From Curtobacterium sp. ER1/6 (GTDB lineage: Bacteria > Actinomycetota > Actinomycetes > Actinomycetales > Microbacteriaceae), in the NCBI RefSeq assembly GCF_001742745.1, contig NZ_MJAK01000001.1, forward strand, positions 310,001 to 374,000: DNA of 64,000 bases, in the 5' to 3' direction. The notes under the pieces are model-generated. The model worked only from the letters and a program-made list of their open reading frames with translations. It was not told the origin of the DNA and did not search any database. Made by a program: the position numbers and the translations under genes. Shown one piece after another: positions 28,898 to 36,928 of the stretch; within the stretch, counting starts at the first letter, position 1, and every line of letters starts with the position of its first letter.

Positions 28898-29680
28898 ATG
28901 CCCTCGGTCGTGCGCTTGTCAGACGTCTCCGTGGTCCGCAACGGGGCCACCATCCTCGACGGGATCTCGTGGGAGGTGCAGGACGACGAACGCTGGGTGG
29001 TGCTCGGCGCGAACGGCGCCGGCAAGACGACGCTGCTCCAGGTCGCGGGCGCCCAGACCTTCCCGACGTCGGGTGATGTCGAGGTGCTCGGCACCGAGCT
29101 CGGCGGGGCCGACCTGTTCGAGCTGCGGCCGCGCATCGGCTTCGCCTCGACGGCGCTCGCCCGGCGCATCCCGGTGACCGAGAAGGTCCTCGACGTCGTC
29201 CTCACCGCCGCGTACTCGGTCACCGGCCGCTGGAACGAGGAGTACGAGGAGCTCGACGTCCGTCGTGCCCAGCGCGTGCTCGACGAGTGGGGCCTCGGCG
29301 ACTTCACCGAGCGGACGTTCGGCGAGCTGAGCGACGGCGAGCAGAAGCGGGTGCAGATCGCCCGCGCCGTGATGACCGACCCCGAGGTGCTCTTCCTCGA
29401 CGAGCCGGCGGCGTCGCTCGATCTCGGCGCCCGCGAGAGCCTCGTCCGGACGCTCGGCGGCTACGCCCAGAGCAGCGACTCGCCGGCGATCGTCATCGTG
29501 ACCCACCACGTCGAGGAGATCCCCGCCGGCTTCACGCACGCCCTCGTGCTCGCCGACGGCCGCATCCAGGCCGCCGGTCCCGTCGACGAGGTCCTGACCG
29601 CCGCCACGCTCTCCGAGGCGTTCGGGATCGAACTGACCGTGTCGAAGGACGCCGGTCGGTACACGGCACGCGCCGTCTGA
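28898..29680 (+). CDS. Stand-alone ABC transporter ATP-binding protein
   Basis: 260-residue single ABC domain. Walker A GANGAGKTT (about 42-50), signature LSDGEQKRVQIA (about 146-157, Asp instead of the usual Gly) and Walker B VLFLDEPAASLDLG are visible, with the switch histidine in VTHHVEEIP. No permease gene is adjacent. It resembles the YlmA/ModF-like group of ATPases linked to molybdate or metal uptake by name only; the substrate is unknown. It lies 9 bp after glgA, but has its own candidate leaderless -10. Confidence 0.85.
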   Translation: MPSVVRLSDVSVVRNGATILDGISWEVQDDERWVVLGANGAGKTTLLQVAGAQTFPTSGDVEVLGTELGGADLFELRPRIGFASTALARRIPVTEKVLDVVLTAAYSVTGRWNEEYEELDVRRAQRVLDEWGLGDFTERTFGELSDGEQKRVQIARAVMTDPEVLFLDEPAASLDLGARESLVRTLGGYAQSSDSPAIVIVTHHVEEIPAGFTHALVLADGRIQAAGPVDEVLTAATLSEAFGIELTVSKDAGRYTARAV

Positions 29681-29814
29681 CGCTCCCGATCACGGCCGTC
29701 GTCTGGTAACGTGGACGGCTGGCGCACGCCGCAGACTTCCCGCGCGGTGGCCACCCGGGTCCGCCCGGACCGGGCATCCGCGCACCTCCCACCATCTCCA
29801 ACCGAGGAATCTCC

Positions 29815-30063
29815 ATGAAGACCGACACCCACCCCGAGTACAACGCCATCGTCTTCCGCGACCTGGCCTCCGGTGAGACGTTCCTGACGCGTTCGACCGC
29901 GACCAGCGACAAGACCATCGAGCTCGACGGTGCGACCTACCCGGTCATCGACGTCGAGATCTCGTCGGCGTCGCACCCGTTCTACACGGGCAAGCAGCGC
30001 ATCCTCGACTCGGCCGGTCGCGTCGAGAAGTTCAACCAGCGCTTCAAGGGCTTCAGCAAGTAG
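29815..30063 (+). CDS. rpmE2: 50S ribosomal protein L31 type B
   Basis: 82-residue type B L31 ([32 protein letters not shown]). It lacks the zinc-binding cysteines of type A L31 and has no Cys at all, the zinc-independent form that replaces type A when zinc is scarce. In several bacteria such genes are repressed by Zur; I cannot identify a Zur box here. Start ATG 29815 with GAGGAA upstream. A TAACGT box at 29707-29712 could be the -10. Followed by a hairpin. Confidence 0.95.
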   Translation: MKTDTHPEYNAIVFRDLASGETFLTRSTATSDKTIELDGATYPVIDVEISSASHPFYTGKQRILDSAGRVEKFNQRFKGFSK

Positions 30064-30078
30064 GCAGCCCCCGCGCTC

Positions 30079-30113
30079 GAACGGGCGGTCCTCCTGCGGG
30101 AGGGCCGCCCGTT
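30079..30113 (+). terminator. Hairpin terminator of rpmE2
   Basis: 16-bp arms (GAACGGGCGGTCCTCC) with one G:U-type mismatch and a 3-nt loop, 15 bp after the stop. Confidence 0.75.
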
Positions 30114-30157
30114 CTGCGTCGCGGGCGCGACGCGTGCGCCGGGTCGCCGGGCGGGCG

Positions 30158-30218
30158 CGGCGCCGGGCGCGCGCGGCGCCGGGCGCGCGCGACGCCGGGC
30201 GCGCGCGACGCTGGGCGG
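30158..30218. repeat. 16-bp GC-only tandem repeat, about 3.8 units
   Basis: Units CGGCGCCGGGCGCGCG (two identical), then CGACGCCGGGCGCGCG and a partial CGACGCTGGGCGG. Degenerate copies precede it. Almost no A or T. Not a CRISPR: there are no spacers. Confidence 0.8.
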
Positions 30219-30223
30219 ACGCG

Positions 30224-30294
30224 GTGTCGAACCACGTGTGCGACGTCGAACCCGAGTGTCGGCCTAGTTCGATGTCGCATCCGTGGTTCCGCAC
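30224..30294. repeat. Long imperfect inverted repeat
   Basis: 28-base arms (30224-30251 and 30267-30294) matching at 23 of 28 positions, with a 15-nt loop that itself contains CCGA/TCGG. Confidence 0.65.
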
Positions 30295-30330
30295 GTGCGG
30301 CGCCGCCGCGTTCCGGAAGCGCGCGCCGCT

Positions 30331-30395
30331 CCGGCATCACGGAAGGCACGTCGCGCCATGCGATCGCGTGGTGCGACGTGTTCTCCGTTGTGCGG
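30331..30395. repeat. Long imperfect inverted repeat
   Basis: The inner 34 bp (30347-30380) are a near-perfect palindrome with 2 mismatches of 17; weaker pairing extends it to about 32-base arms. Upstream of nothing and downstream of the exonuclease gene. Confidence 0.6.
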
Positions 30396-30478
30396 ACGAC
30401 ACGGCAGCGGCGGCCGGGAGGCGCGGTGCCACCCCGCCACGCCGCTCGCGCGGGCAGAACGCGGCGTCGCCGACGCGC

Positions 30479-31234
30479 TCAGGCGTTGCGGTGCGGCCAG
30501 CGCCCGTCGGCGGTGAAGGACGGGTCGCGCTGCTTGCGCATGTACTCCTGGAACGAGGTCGCCTGGTCGGAGCACCAGCCGACCTGCTTGCGGTGGAGCT
30601 CCTCGGCGGAGATGCCGAGCTCCTCCGGGTACTTCGCGGCGAGGGCCTGCGCGACGCGTCCGGCAGCGACGGCGTCGGCCTGGGCGTCGTGCGCGTCGGA
30701 GAGGGTGACGCCGTACAGCTCGGACGCGGCCTCGAGCGTGCGCTTGCCCTTCCGGTACGTGTCGAGCGCCTTGTCCATCACGAGCGGGTCCACGACGTTG
30801 CCGATGACGGGGGAGGCGAAGCCGTGCCGCTTGGCCTCGCGGTCGAGCACGGTGAGGTCGTACGGGGCGTTGTAGATGACGAGCGGGATCCCGCGGGCGA
30901 ACACGGCCTCGACCGCGGCGATGACCTCGGCGACGACCTCGCTCGCGGGGCGACCCTCGGCCTGGGCGCGCTCGGTCGTGTAGCCGTGCACGGCCGCGGC
31001 CCCCTCGGGGATCGCGATGCCCGGGTCGGCGACCCACGCGCCGCCGACGATGGAGCGGCCCGTCATGTCGATCAGGCCGACGTGGGCGGTGACGATGCGC
31101 GCAGTCTCGACGTCGACGCCGGTGGTCTCGAGGTCGAACACGCCGAGGGCGTGCCACCACGGGCGTCCGCTGAGGTCCTGCATCCCGGGGGAGGCTGGTG
31201 CGGGCGTGTCGAGCGTGGTTCCGGTGTACGTCAC
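30479..31234 (-). CDS. DEDDh-type 3'-5' exonuclease (DnaQ-like)
   Basis: 251 residues. The exonuclease fold spans about 28-205 with all catalytic residues: Asp34 and Glu36 in FDLETTG, Asp126 in YNAPYD, and His182 with Asp187 in DAHDAQAD. This is the DNA polymerase III epsilon-like fold, but no polymerase gene is adjacent and there is no BRCT or UvrC-like domain, so it is probably a stand-alone proofreading or RNA/DNA-trimming nuclease. Start GTG 31234 has no ribosome-binding site; TAGCCT is 6 nt upstream. Confidence 0.88.
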   Translation of the reverse strand: MTYTGTTLDTPAPASPGMQDLSGRPWWHALGVFDLETTGVDVETARIVTAHVGLIDMTGRSIVGGAWVADPGIAIPEGAAAVHGYTTERAQAEGRPASEVVAEVIAAVEAVFARGIPLVIYNAPYDLTVLDREAKRHGFASPVIGNVVDPLVMDKALDTYRKGKRTLEAASELYGVTLSDAHDAQADAVAAGRVAQALAAKYPEELGISAEELHRKQVGWCSDQATSFQEYMRKQRDPSFTADGRWPHRNA

Positions 31235-31240
31235 GTCCCG

Positions 31241-31246
31241 AGGCTA
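31241..31246 (-). promoter_or_regulatory. Candidate -10 box of the exonuclease gene (leaderless)
   Basis: TAGCCT, 6 nt before GTG 31234. Confidence 0.5.
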
Positions 31247-31343
31247 ACGGGACGCACCGACACGGTCCACGCGACCCGCCTCGTCGGCGGTGAGCCGCGC
31301 CTCCCGTCCGGCCACGACGACCACGCCGGACGGCGCGACCGCC

Positions 31344-33056
31344 CTACTGGGCGACCGGCCGTCCGACGTGCAGCCAGTAGAAGGACTGCGTCCCCATCGT
31401 CAGCGTGACGGTCCCGTCCTCGTCGAACGACGGGAAGGACCCACCGCCGAACAGGTCGTACAGCGGCCGCCCGGCGAACTCCGGCGCCGTGATCGTGACC
31501 GACGTCGGGTTCGTGGCGAACGAGAACACGCAGAGGACGTCCTCGGCGGACGGGCCGAACTGCTGCCCGGACCCCTCCCACGAGCGCACGAACGCCAGCA
31601 CCGAGTCGTTGTCGGTGTCCTGCACGTGCAGCGACCCCATGCCGAAGACCGGGTGCGCCTTGCGGACGTGGATCACGTTGCGGACCCAGTGCAGCAGGGA
31701 CCGGGACTGGGCGAGCTGCGCCTCGACGTTCACCTGTGCGTAGTTGTAGACGAGCGACTGCACGACGGGCAGGTACAGCTTGCCCGGGTCCGCGGTCGAG
31801 AAGCCCGCGTTGCGGTCCGGCGTCCACTGCATCGGCGTGCGCGAGGAGTCGCGGTCCGGCAGCCAGATGTTGTCGCCCATGCCGATCTCGTCCCCGTAGT
31901 AGAGGAACGGCGACCCGGGCAGCGAGAACAGCAGGGCGTGGATGAGCTCGAGCTCGGCGCGGGAGTTGTCGAGCAACGGCGCGAGGCGACGGCGAATGCC
32001 GATGTTCGACCGCATCCGCGGGTCGTAGCCGTACCAGCCGTACATCGCCTGCCGGTACTCCTCGCTCACCATCTCGAGCGTCAGCTCGTCGTGGTTGCGG
32101 AGGAAGACGCCCCACGCGGCCTTCTCGGGCACGTCGAGGGTCTCGGACAGGATCGCCTTGAGCTCGGCGGCGTGCTGGGCGCGGAGCGAGTAGAAGATGC
32201 GCGGCATCACCGGGAAGTCGAACGCCATGTGGCACTCGGGCTCCTCGTCGGTGCCGAAGAACGCCGCCGTCTCGCGCGGCCACTGGTTCGCCTCCGCGAG
32301 CAGGACGCGACCGGGGTACTCGTCGTCGACCATCGACCGGAGCTTCTTGATGAACTCGTGGGTCTCCGGCTCGCCCTCGCCGTTGCCCTCCTCGGACTCG
32401 AAGAGGTACGGGATCGCGTCGAGCCGCAGCCCGTCGACCCCGAGGTCGAGCCAGTGCCGGACGACGTCGTACACGGCCTCGACCACGGCCGGGTTCTCGA
32501 AGTTGAGGTCGGGCTGGTGCGAGAAGAACCGGTGGAAGAAGAACTGCCGGCGCACCGGGTCGAACGTCCAATTCGACTCCTCGGTGTCGACGAAGATGAT
32601 GCGGATGTTCTCGTAGTGCTCGTCGGTGTCGCGCCACACGTAGAAGTCGCCGTAGGGGCCGTCCGGGTCCTCGCGGGACTGCTGGAACCACTCGTGCTGG
32701 TCCGAGGTGTGGTTGATCACCATGTCGATCACGATGCGCATGTTGCGCTCGTGCGACTTCGTGACGAGTTCGCGGAAGTCGTCGAGCGTGCCGAACTCCG
32801 GCAGGATCGCGCGGTAGTCCGAGATGTCGTAGCCGCCGTCGCGCATCGGCGACTGGAAGAACGGCGGCAGCCAGATGGCGTCGACGCCGAGCCACTGGAG
32901 GTAGTCCAGCTTGCCGATGACGCCCTGGATGTCCCCGATGCCGTCGCCGTTCGAGTCGACGAACGAGCGGATCATGCACTCGTAGAAGACCGAACGCTTG
33001 TACCACTGCGGGTCCAGCGTGAGTCCGGGCAGCTGGATCGGGGCCGTGAAGGTCAA
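31344..33056 (-). CDS. treS: Maltose alpha-D-glucosyltransferase / trehalose synthase
   Basis: 570-residue GH13 enzyme interconverting maltose and trehalose. Catalytic residues: nucleophile Asp213 (DGLRLDAIPY), acid/base Glu255 (LLAEANQWP), Asp323 (RNHDEL). The N-terminal YECMIRSFVDSNGDGIGDI and the C-terminal beta-domain are as in mycobacterial TreS, and length is normal. No fused or adjacent maltokinase (pep2/mak) or glgE is present. Start is TTG 33056 (MTFTAPIQLPGL), supported by GAGGAG 6 nt upstream. Links the nearby glycogen genes to trehalose, a stress protectant. Confidence 0.95.
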   Translation of the reverse strand: MTFTAPIQLPGLTLDPQWYKRSVFYECMIRSFVDSNGDGIGDIQGVIGKLDYLQWLGVDAIWLPPFFQSPMRDGGYDISDYRAILPEFGTLDDFRELVTKSHERNMRIVIDMVINHTSDQHEWFQQSREDPDGPYGDFYVWRDTDEHYENIRIIFVDTEESNWTFDPVRRQFFFHRFFSHQPDLNFENPAVVEAVYDVVRHWLDLGVDGLRLDAIPYLFESEEGNGEGEPETHEFIKKLRSMVDDEYPGRVLLAEANQWPRETAAFFGTDEEPECHMAFDFPVMPRIFYSLRAQHAAELKAILSETLDVPEKAAWGVFLRNHDELTLEMVSEEYRQAMYGWYGYDPRMRSNIGIRRRLAPLLDNSRAELELIHALLFSLPGSPFLYYGDEIGMGDNIWLPDRDSSRTPMQWTPDRNAGFSTADPGKLYLPVVQSLVYNYAQVNVEAQLAQSRSLLHWVRNVIHVRKAHPVFGMGSLHVQDTDNDSVLAFVRSWEGSGQQFGPSAEDVLCVFSFATNPTSVTITAPEFAGRPLYDLFGGGSFPSFDEDGTVTLTMGTQSFYWLHVGRPVAQ

Positions 33057-33164
33057 GCGTGCTCCTCAGTCGTCGGCGGGCCGGTGGCGTGGCCCGACCC
33101 GACCAACAGTAGGCGCGTCCCGCTGCTGCTGTCCGCGGGTTGCGGTCACGACCGCGCCCGGTGG

Positions 33165-33210
33165 CCGGACGGGAGGCGCGCACTGCTCCACAGGGCGCCT
33201 CCCGCCCGTC
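33165..33210. repeat. Intergenic palindrome, 48-bp family, diverged copy in a divergent region
   Basis: CCGGACGGGAGGCGC pairs with GCGCCTCCCGCCCG around a mismatched centre. Unlike the other copies it lies between divergent genes, upstream of both treS and the hydrolase gene. Confidence 0.7.
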
Positions 33211-33257
33211 ATCGTCCACCGCCGGGCGCGGGGCGCGGCCGCCGCGGTGCGGCTTCG

Positions 33258-33263
33258 TAGACT
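33258..33263 (+). promoter_or_regulatory. Candidate -10 box of the hydrolase gene (leaderless)
   Basis: TAGACT, 7 nt before ATG 33271. Confidence 0.5.
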
Positions 33264-33270
33264 GGCCGCG

Positions 33271-34296
33271 ATGCAACCACCCGTGATCTCCCCGTACCAG
33301 TCGCTCGTGGCCGCGACCCCCGTCGTGCACCGCGCCGTCGCGGTCGACGGCCGCACGACCCACTACTGGGAGTACGGCCCCGCCGACGCCACCGCGACGG
33401 TGCTGGCGGTGCACGGGTTCCGCGGCGACCACCACGGGCTCGAGACGATCGCGGCACACCTCCGCGGGGTGCGGGTCATCGTGCCCGACCTGCCCGGCTT
33501 CGGCGTCTCGGACCCGCTCCCGGTGTCGGACGTCGACGCGTACGTCGGCTGGCTCACCGGGTTCCACCGCGCGCTCGGACTCGGCGTCGACACCGTCGTG
33601 CTCGGACACTCGTTCGGGTCGATCGTGACCGCGGCGACCGTCGCCGCCGGACTCGCGACCCGGCTGCTCGTGCTCGTGAACCCGATCGCCGCCCCGGCAC
33701 TGCAGGGTCCCCGGGGCATCGCCACCGCCATCGCGGTCGGCTACTACCGCGCCGGGGCCGTGCTGCCGCGCCCGCTCGGCCTCGGACTGCTCCGGAACCC
33801 GGCCATCGTGCGGGGCATGAGCGTCGCGATGCTCAAGACGCGTGACCGCGACACGCGCCGGTGGGTGCACGACCAGCACGACCGGTACTTCTCGGCCTTC
33901 GCCGATCGGACGAGCGTGCTCGAGGCGTTCCGGACCTCGGTGTCCCACGACGTGTCCGAGTACGCGGACCGGATCGACGTGCCCGTGCTGCTCGTCGCGG
34001 CCGAGCACGACGACATCACGGCGGTGCCGGAGCAGCGCCGACTGGCTGAGCGGCTGGCGGACGCCGAGCTCGTCGTGGTGCCGGGCGTGGGGCACCTGGT
34101 GCACTACGAGACGCCCGGAGCAGCGGCCGACGCCGTGCTCCGGCGGATGGCGGACACGCCCGCGAAGCGTCCGGCGCGCGGCGGTGCGAAGCGGTCGACG
34201 ACCGGACGGGCATCCGCGAAGGCGTCGCCACCGCAACCGACGCCATCGAAGCCGACACCACCGCAGGCCGGGCCGACCGGGGGGACGCCGTCGTGA
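33271..34296 (+). CDS. Alpha/beta-fold hydrolase
   Basis: 341 residues. An alpha/beta hydrolase core (about 40-290) with the nucleophile elbow GHSFGS (Ser114), an oxyanion region at VHGFRGDHHG (48-57), and the terminal His in VPGVGHLVHYE. The acidic residue is probably the Asp of AAEHDDIT. The last 50 residues are a Lys-, Pro-, Thr-rich disordered tail. Substrate unknown. Start ATG 33271 follows a leaderless-type -10; the longer upstream open frame is antisense to treS. Its TGA overlaps the next GTG by 4 bp, linking it to a glycosyltransferase. Confidence 0.85.
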   Translation: MQPPVISPYQSLVAATPVVHRAVAVDGRTTHYWEYGPADATATVLAVHGFRGDHHGLETIAAHLRGVRVIVPDLPGFGVSDPLPVSDVDAYVGWLTGFHRALGLGVDTVVLGHSFGSIVTAATVAAGLATRLLVLVNPIAAPALQGPRGIATAIAVGYYRAGAVLPRPLGLGLLRNPAIVRGMSVAMLKTRDRDTRRWVHDQHDRYFSAFADRTSVLEAFRTSVSHDVSEYADRIDVPVLLVAAEHDDITAVPEQRRLAERLADAELVVVPGVGHLVHYETPGAAADAVLRRMADTPAKRPARGGAKRSTTGRASAKASPPQPTPSKPTPPQAGPTGGTPS

Positions 34297-35375
34297 GGCG
34301 ACTCCGCATCGGCATCGACTGCCGCTACGTCCGCATCGGGCGACACGACGGCATCAGCCGGTTCACCGCCGGGATCGTCGCGCACCTGCCCGACCGGCAC
34401 GACCACGTCCTCCTGGTGCACGACGAGCGCCAGCTCGACCAGCTGCCCGCCGGCATCCCGTGGGAGCGCATCCCGGCGCCGACCGACGCGAGGGAGCCGC
34501 TGGTCGCCCGACGGGTGTCACGGCTCGGGCTCGACGCCGTGTTCTCGCCGATGCAGACGATGGGGTCCCGCGGCCGTCGCTACGCGCTCGTGCTCACCCT
34601 GCACGACCTCATCTACTACCGGAACCGCACGCCCCCGCGCGAGTTCTCGTGGCCGATCCGGCTCGGCTGGCGGCTCTTCCATCTGAGCTGGGCGCCGCAG
34701 CGGTTCCTGCTGAACGGGGCCGACGGCGTCGTCACGGTGTCGGAGACGACCGCTCGCCTGATCGAGGCGCACCGGCTGACGAGCCGACCGGTCACCGTGG
34801 CGTACAACGCCGCCGACCCGGCCGGACCGCGCGACCCCGCCGCGGGTCGCGAGCGCTCCCTCGTCTACATGGGCTCGTTCATGCCGTACAAGAACGTCGA
34901 GACGCTCGCCGCGGCGCTCCCGCTCCTCGGTCCCGACTGGACGCTGCACTGCATGTCCCGGGTGAGCGACGCCGACCGCCGTCGGCTCGAGCGTCTGGCC
35001 CCGGAGGGCGCCGTGGTCTTCCACGACGGGGCGTCGGACGACGAGTACCTCGCGGCGCTGCGGACGGCGACGGCACTCGTCACGGCCTCGTACGACGAGG
35101 GCTTCGGCATCCCGCTGGTCGAGGCCATGGGGGTCGGGACGCCGGTCGTCGTCAGCGACGTGCCCATCTTCCGGGAGATCGGTGGGGACGCGGCCGAGTA
35201 CTTCGACCCGTCGTCACCCGCCGCGGTCGCCGCGGCCGTCCGTCGCGTCGAGGAGCGCTGGGACGATGCGTCGCGGGCGTCGCTCGAGCGCGCCGCACGG
35301 TTCCGGTGGCAGGACTCGGCGGAGCAGGTCGTCCGCGCGGTGGAACGCGCCGTGACGGACCGCGAGCGGCGCTGA
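34293..35375 (+). CDS. Glycosyltransferase family 4 protein
   Basis: 360-residue GT-B retaining glycosyltransferase. The donor-binding half has VYMGSFMPYKNVETL and the E-x7-E motif EGFGIPLVE (about residue 270), as in GT4 mannosyl- or glucosyltransferases. Acceptor and sugar unknown. Start GTG 34293 overlaps the hydrolase stop (GTGA). The C-terminal residues TDRERR and stop codon lie in a 20-bp tandem duplication (35354-35413). Probably an envelope polysaccharide or glycolipid enzyme, by family only. Confidence 0.88.
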   Translation: MRRLRIGIDCRYVRIGRHDGISRFTAGIVAHLPDRHDHVLLVHDERQLDQLPAGIPWERIPAPTDAREPLVARRVSRLGLDAVFSPMQTMGSRGRRYALVLTLHDLIYYRNRTPPREFSWPIRLGWRLFHLSWAPQRFLLNGADGVVTVSETTARLIEAHRLTSRPVTVAYNAADPAGPRDPAAGRERSLVYMGSFMPYKNVETLAAALPLLGPDWTLHCMSRVSDADRRRLERLAPEGAVVFHDGASDDEYLAALRTATALVTASYDEGFGIPLVEAMGVGTPVVVSDVPIFREIGGDAAEYFDPSSPAAVAAAVRRVEERWDDASRASLERAARFRWQDSAEQVVRAVERAVTDRERR

Positions 35376-35413
35376 CGGACCGCGAGCGGCGCTGACCGAG
35401 CGCGGTCGGTACT
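35354..35413 (+). repeat. 20-bp tandem repeat across the glycosyltransferase stop codon
   Basis: GACGGACCGCGAGCGGCGCT occurs twice exactly (35354-35373 and 35374-35393) and once degenerately (35394-35413). The stop TGA is formed at the first junction. Confidence 0.85.
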
Positions 35414-35469
35414 GACCGGCCGCGGCACCGGACCGCGGCCGGAGCACATCGACGGTGTGCGCCGCTGTG

Positions 35470-36189
35470 TCAGGACGGCCGCGCGGAGCCGATCGTCGCC
35501 CCCGGGAACACCCGGTGCGTCCGGTCCGTCGCCACGCCGACGATCGCGGCGAGGGCGACGCCCCGCCCGCTCGTCAGCACCACCACGCGCTGGTCGGCCG
35601 GTTCGTCCGACGGGCTGCCCGGACCCCAGGAGCAGGAGACCCCGACCACGCCGCCGATCGTCTCGACGGTCCGCGCGAGGTCGAAGCGCCGGACGGAGGT
35701 AGCGGCGTCGTTCGAGACCCCGACGCGCAGCCCGTCGAAGCGGGCCTCGACGCCGACGCGCACACCGTTCCCGTCCGCTGCCGCGACCGCTGCGCTGAGG
35801 GCACGCACGAGGTCCGTCTGCTCGCCGTGCGACAGACCACCGTCCGCCACGACGACGGCGGACACGTCCCAGCTCGCGAAGGAGCGCTTCTCGGTCGCTC
35901 CGTCCTGCACGGACGCGACCCCGTCGACGTCCGTGGCGAGCGTCCGCAGCCGGTCGAGGGCTGCGTCGGGCTGCGGGAAGATCCCACCGACGCCGTTCTG
36001 GATGCTCCCGATGATCGTGGAGAGCACGAGGACCAGGACGACTCCGATCACGGCGGCGGCCAGTGCGATGACCGATCCGCTCCGGACCCGTCGGGCAACC
36101 GGGGGACGGGCCACCGATGCCGTGTCTGGTCCGAACGCGCGGTCGAGGTCGTCCGGGTCGTCCCCGGGTCCCGTCGGTTGTGTCGTCAT
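35470..36189 (-). CDS. Hypothetical single-pass membrane protein
   Basis: 239 residues, not recognised. A short acidic N-terminus, an Arg-rich stretch (about 28-36), then one transmembrane helix (about 40-61), and a 175-residue extracytoplasmic part with no clear motif. It may have two weakly similar halves (each with a VGV/VVV-rich strand pattern). Start ATG 36189 with GGAGGGGGAGGC directly upstream, a strong ribosome-binding site. It converges with the glycosyltransferase gene and is not obviously part of an operon. Confidence 0.75.
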   Translation of the reverse strand: MTTQPTGPGDDPDDLDRAFGPDTASVARPPVARRVRSGSVIALAAAVIGVVLVLVLSTIIGSIQNGVGGIFPQPDAALDRLRTLATDVDGVASVQDGATEKRSFASWDVSAVVVADGGLSHGEQTDLVRALSAAVAAADGNGVRVGVEARFDGLRVGVSNDAATSVRRFDLARTVETIGGVVGVSCSWGPGSPSDEPADQRVVVLTSGRGVALAAIVGVATDRTHRVFPGATIGSARPS

Positions 36190-36292
36190 CGCCTCCCCCT
36201 CCGAGCACGCTGGCCGTCCGATCGTGGATCGGAGCCTAGCGGCGGGGAGGGACAGCGGCGCTCAGCGCCGTCCGGACAGCGACGAGAGTCGC

Positions 36293-36928
36293 TCAGCGGC
36301 GCTCGAGCGGGTTCTGCTCCACGAACGACTCGTCGCCGGTCTGCTCGGACACCTCGTCGAGCGGGTCGTCGAACCGGACGAGCTCGGCACGGAAGCGCTC
36401 GGGGTCCCAGCGGAAGGAGTGCACCGACCCGTTCCGGATCGGCGTGGACCAGCGCTCGGCGGTCCCGGGGGCCGCGGCGTTGACGACGCTCCGGATCACC
36501 GCGCCGTGCGTGGCCACCACCACCGACCCGGCGTCGAAGCGGACGGCGATCTCGGCGAGGGTCTCGGTCGCCCGCGCGAGGAGTGCGGCGCGGGACTCCC
36601 GCCCGGGCACGTCGTCGTGCGGGTATCGCTCGGTCACCTCGGCGTCGGTGAGCCCCTCGGCCTCGCCGTAGGACCGTTCCGCGAGTCCCGGGTAGGTGGT
36701 GGGCTCGGGCAGGCCGAGGTGGCGGGCGATGATCGCGCCCGTCTCGAAGGCCCGGGAGAGCGGGGACGCGACGACGGCGTCGAAGCGCCGCCGTCCGAGC
36801 AGGAGTGCCGTGGCGGCGGCCTGCGACCGGCCGGTGTCGTTGAGGGGGATGTCGGTCGAGCCCTGGATGCGGCGATGCGCGTTCCAATCGGTCTCGCCGT
36901 GCCGGACCAGGGTGAGGAGCGTCGTCAC
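36293..36928 (-). CDS. Histidine phosphatase family protein
   Basis: 211 residues of the phosphoglycerate-mutase-like superfamily. The catalytic LVRHGETDWN (7-16) with His10, the second half motif ATHGAVIRSV and the conserved SPLSRAFETG are present. Such proteins dephosphorylate sugar phosphates, nucleotides or cofactors; the substrate cannot be read from sequence. Start GTG 36928 overlaps the stop of the sir2 gene (GTGA), so the two are co-translated. Confidence 0.88.
   Translation of the reverse strand: MTTLLTLVRHGETDWNAHRRIQGSTDIPLNDTGRSQAAATALLLGRRRFDAVVASPLSRAFETGAIIARHLGLPEPTTYPGLAERSYGEAEGLTDAEVTERYPHDDVPGRESRAALLARATETLAEIAVRFDAGSVVVATHGAVIRSVVNAAAPGTAERWSTPIRNGSVHSFRWDPERFRAELVRFDDPLDEVSEQTGDESFVEQNPLERR

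Larger units (their letters stand above)
30064..30478. other. 415-bp gap after rpmE2 with a tandem repeat and two long imperfect hairpins
   Basis: Contains the rpmE2 terminator hairpin (30079-30113), a 16-bp tandem repeat (30158-30218), a 28-bp-arm inverted repeat (30224-30294), a second inverted repeat (30331-30395) and one half (GGGAGGCGCGGTGCCA, about 30417-30432) of a 48-bp-family palindrome without its partner. No gene seen. Confidence 0.6.

Noticed and set aside
30158..30218. Possible CRISPR array
   Set aside because: The units are directly adjacent with no unique spacers, and no cas genes are present.
31231..34236. 1001-codon open frame antisense to several genes
   Set aside because: It covers treS in another frame and the hydrolase antisense; the translation is low-complexity.
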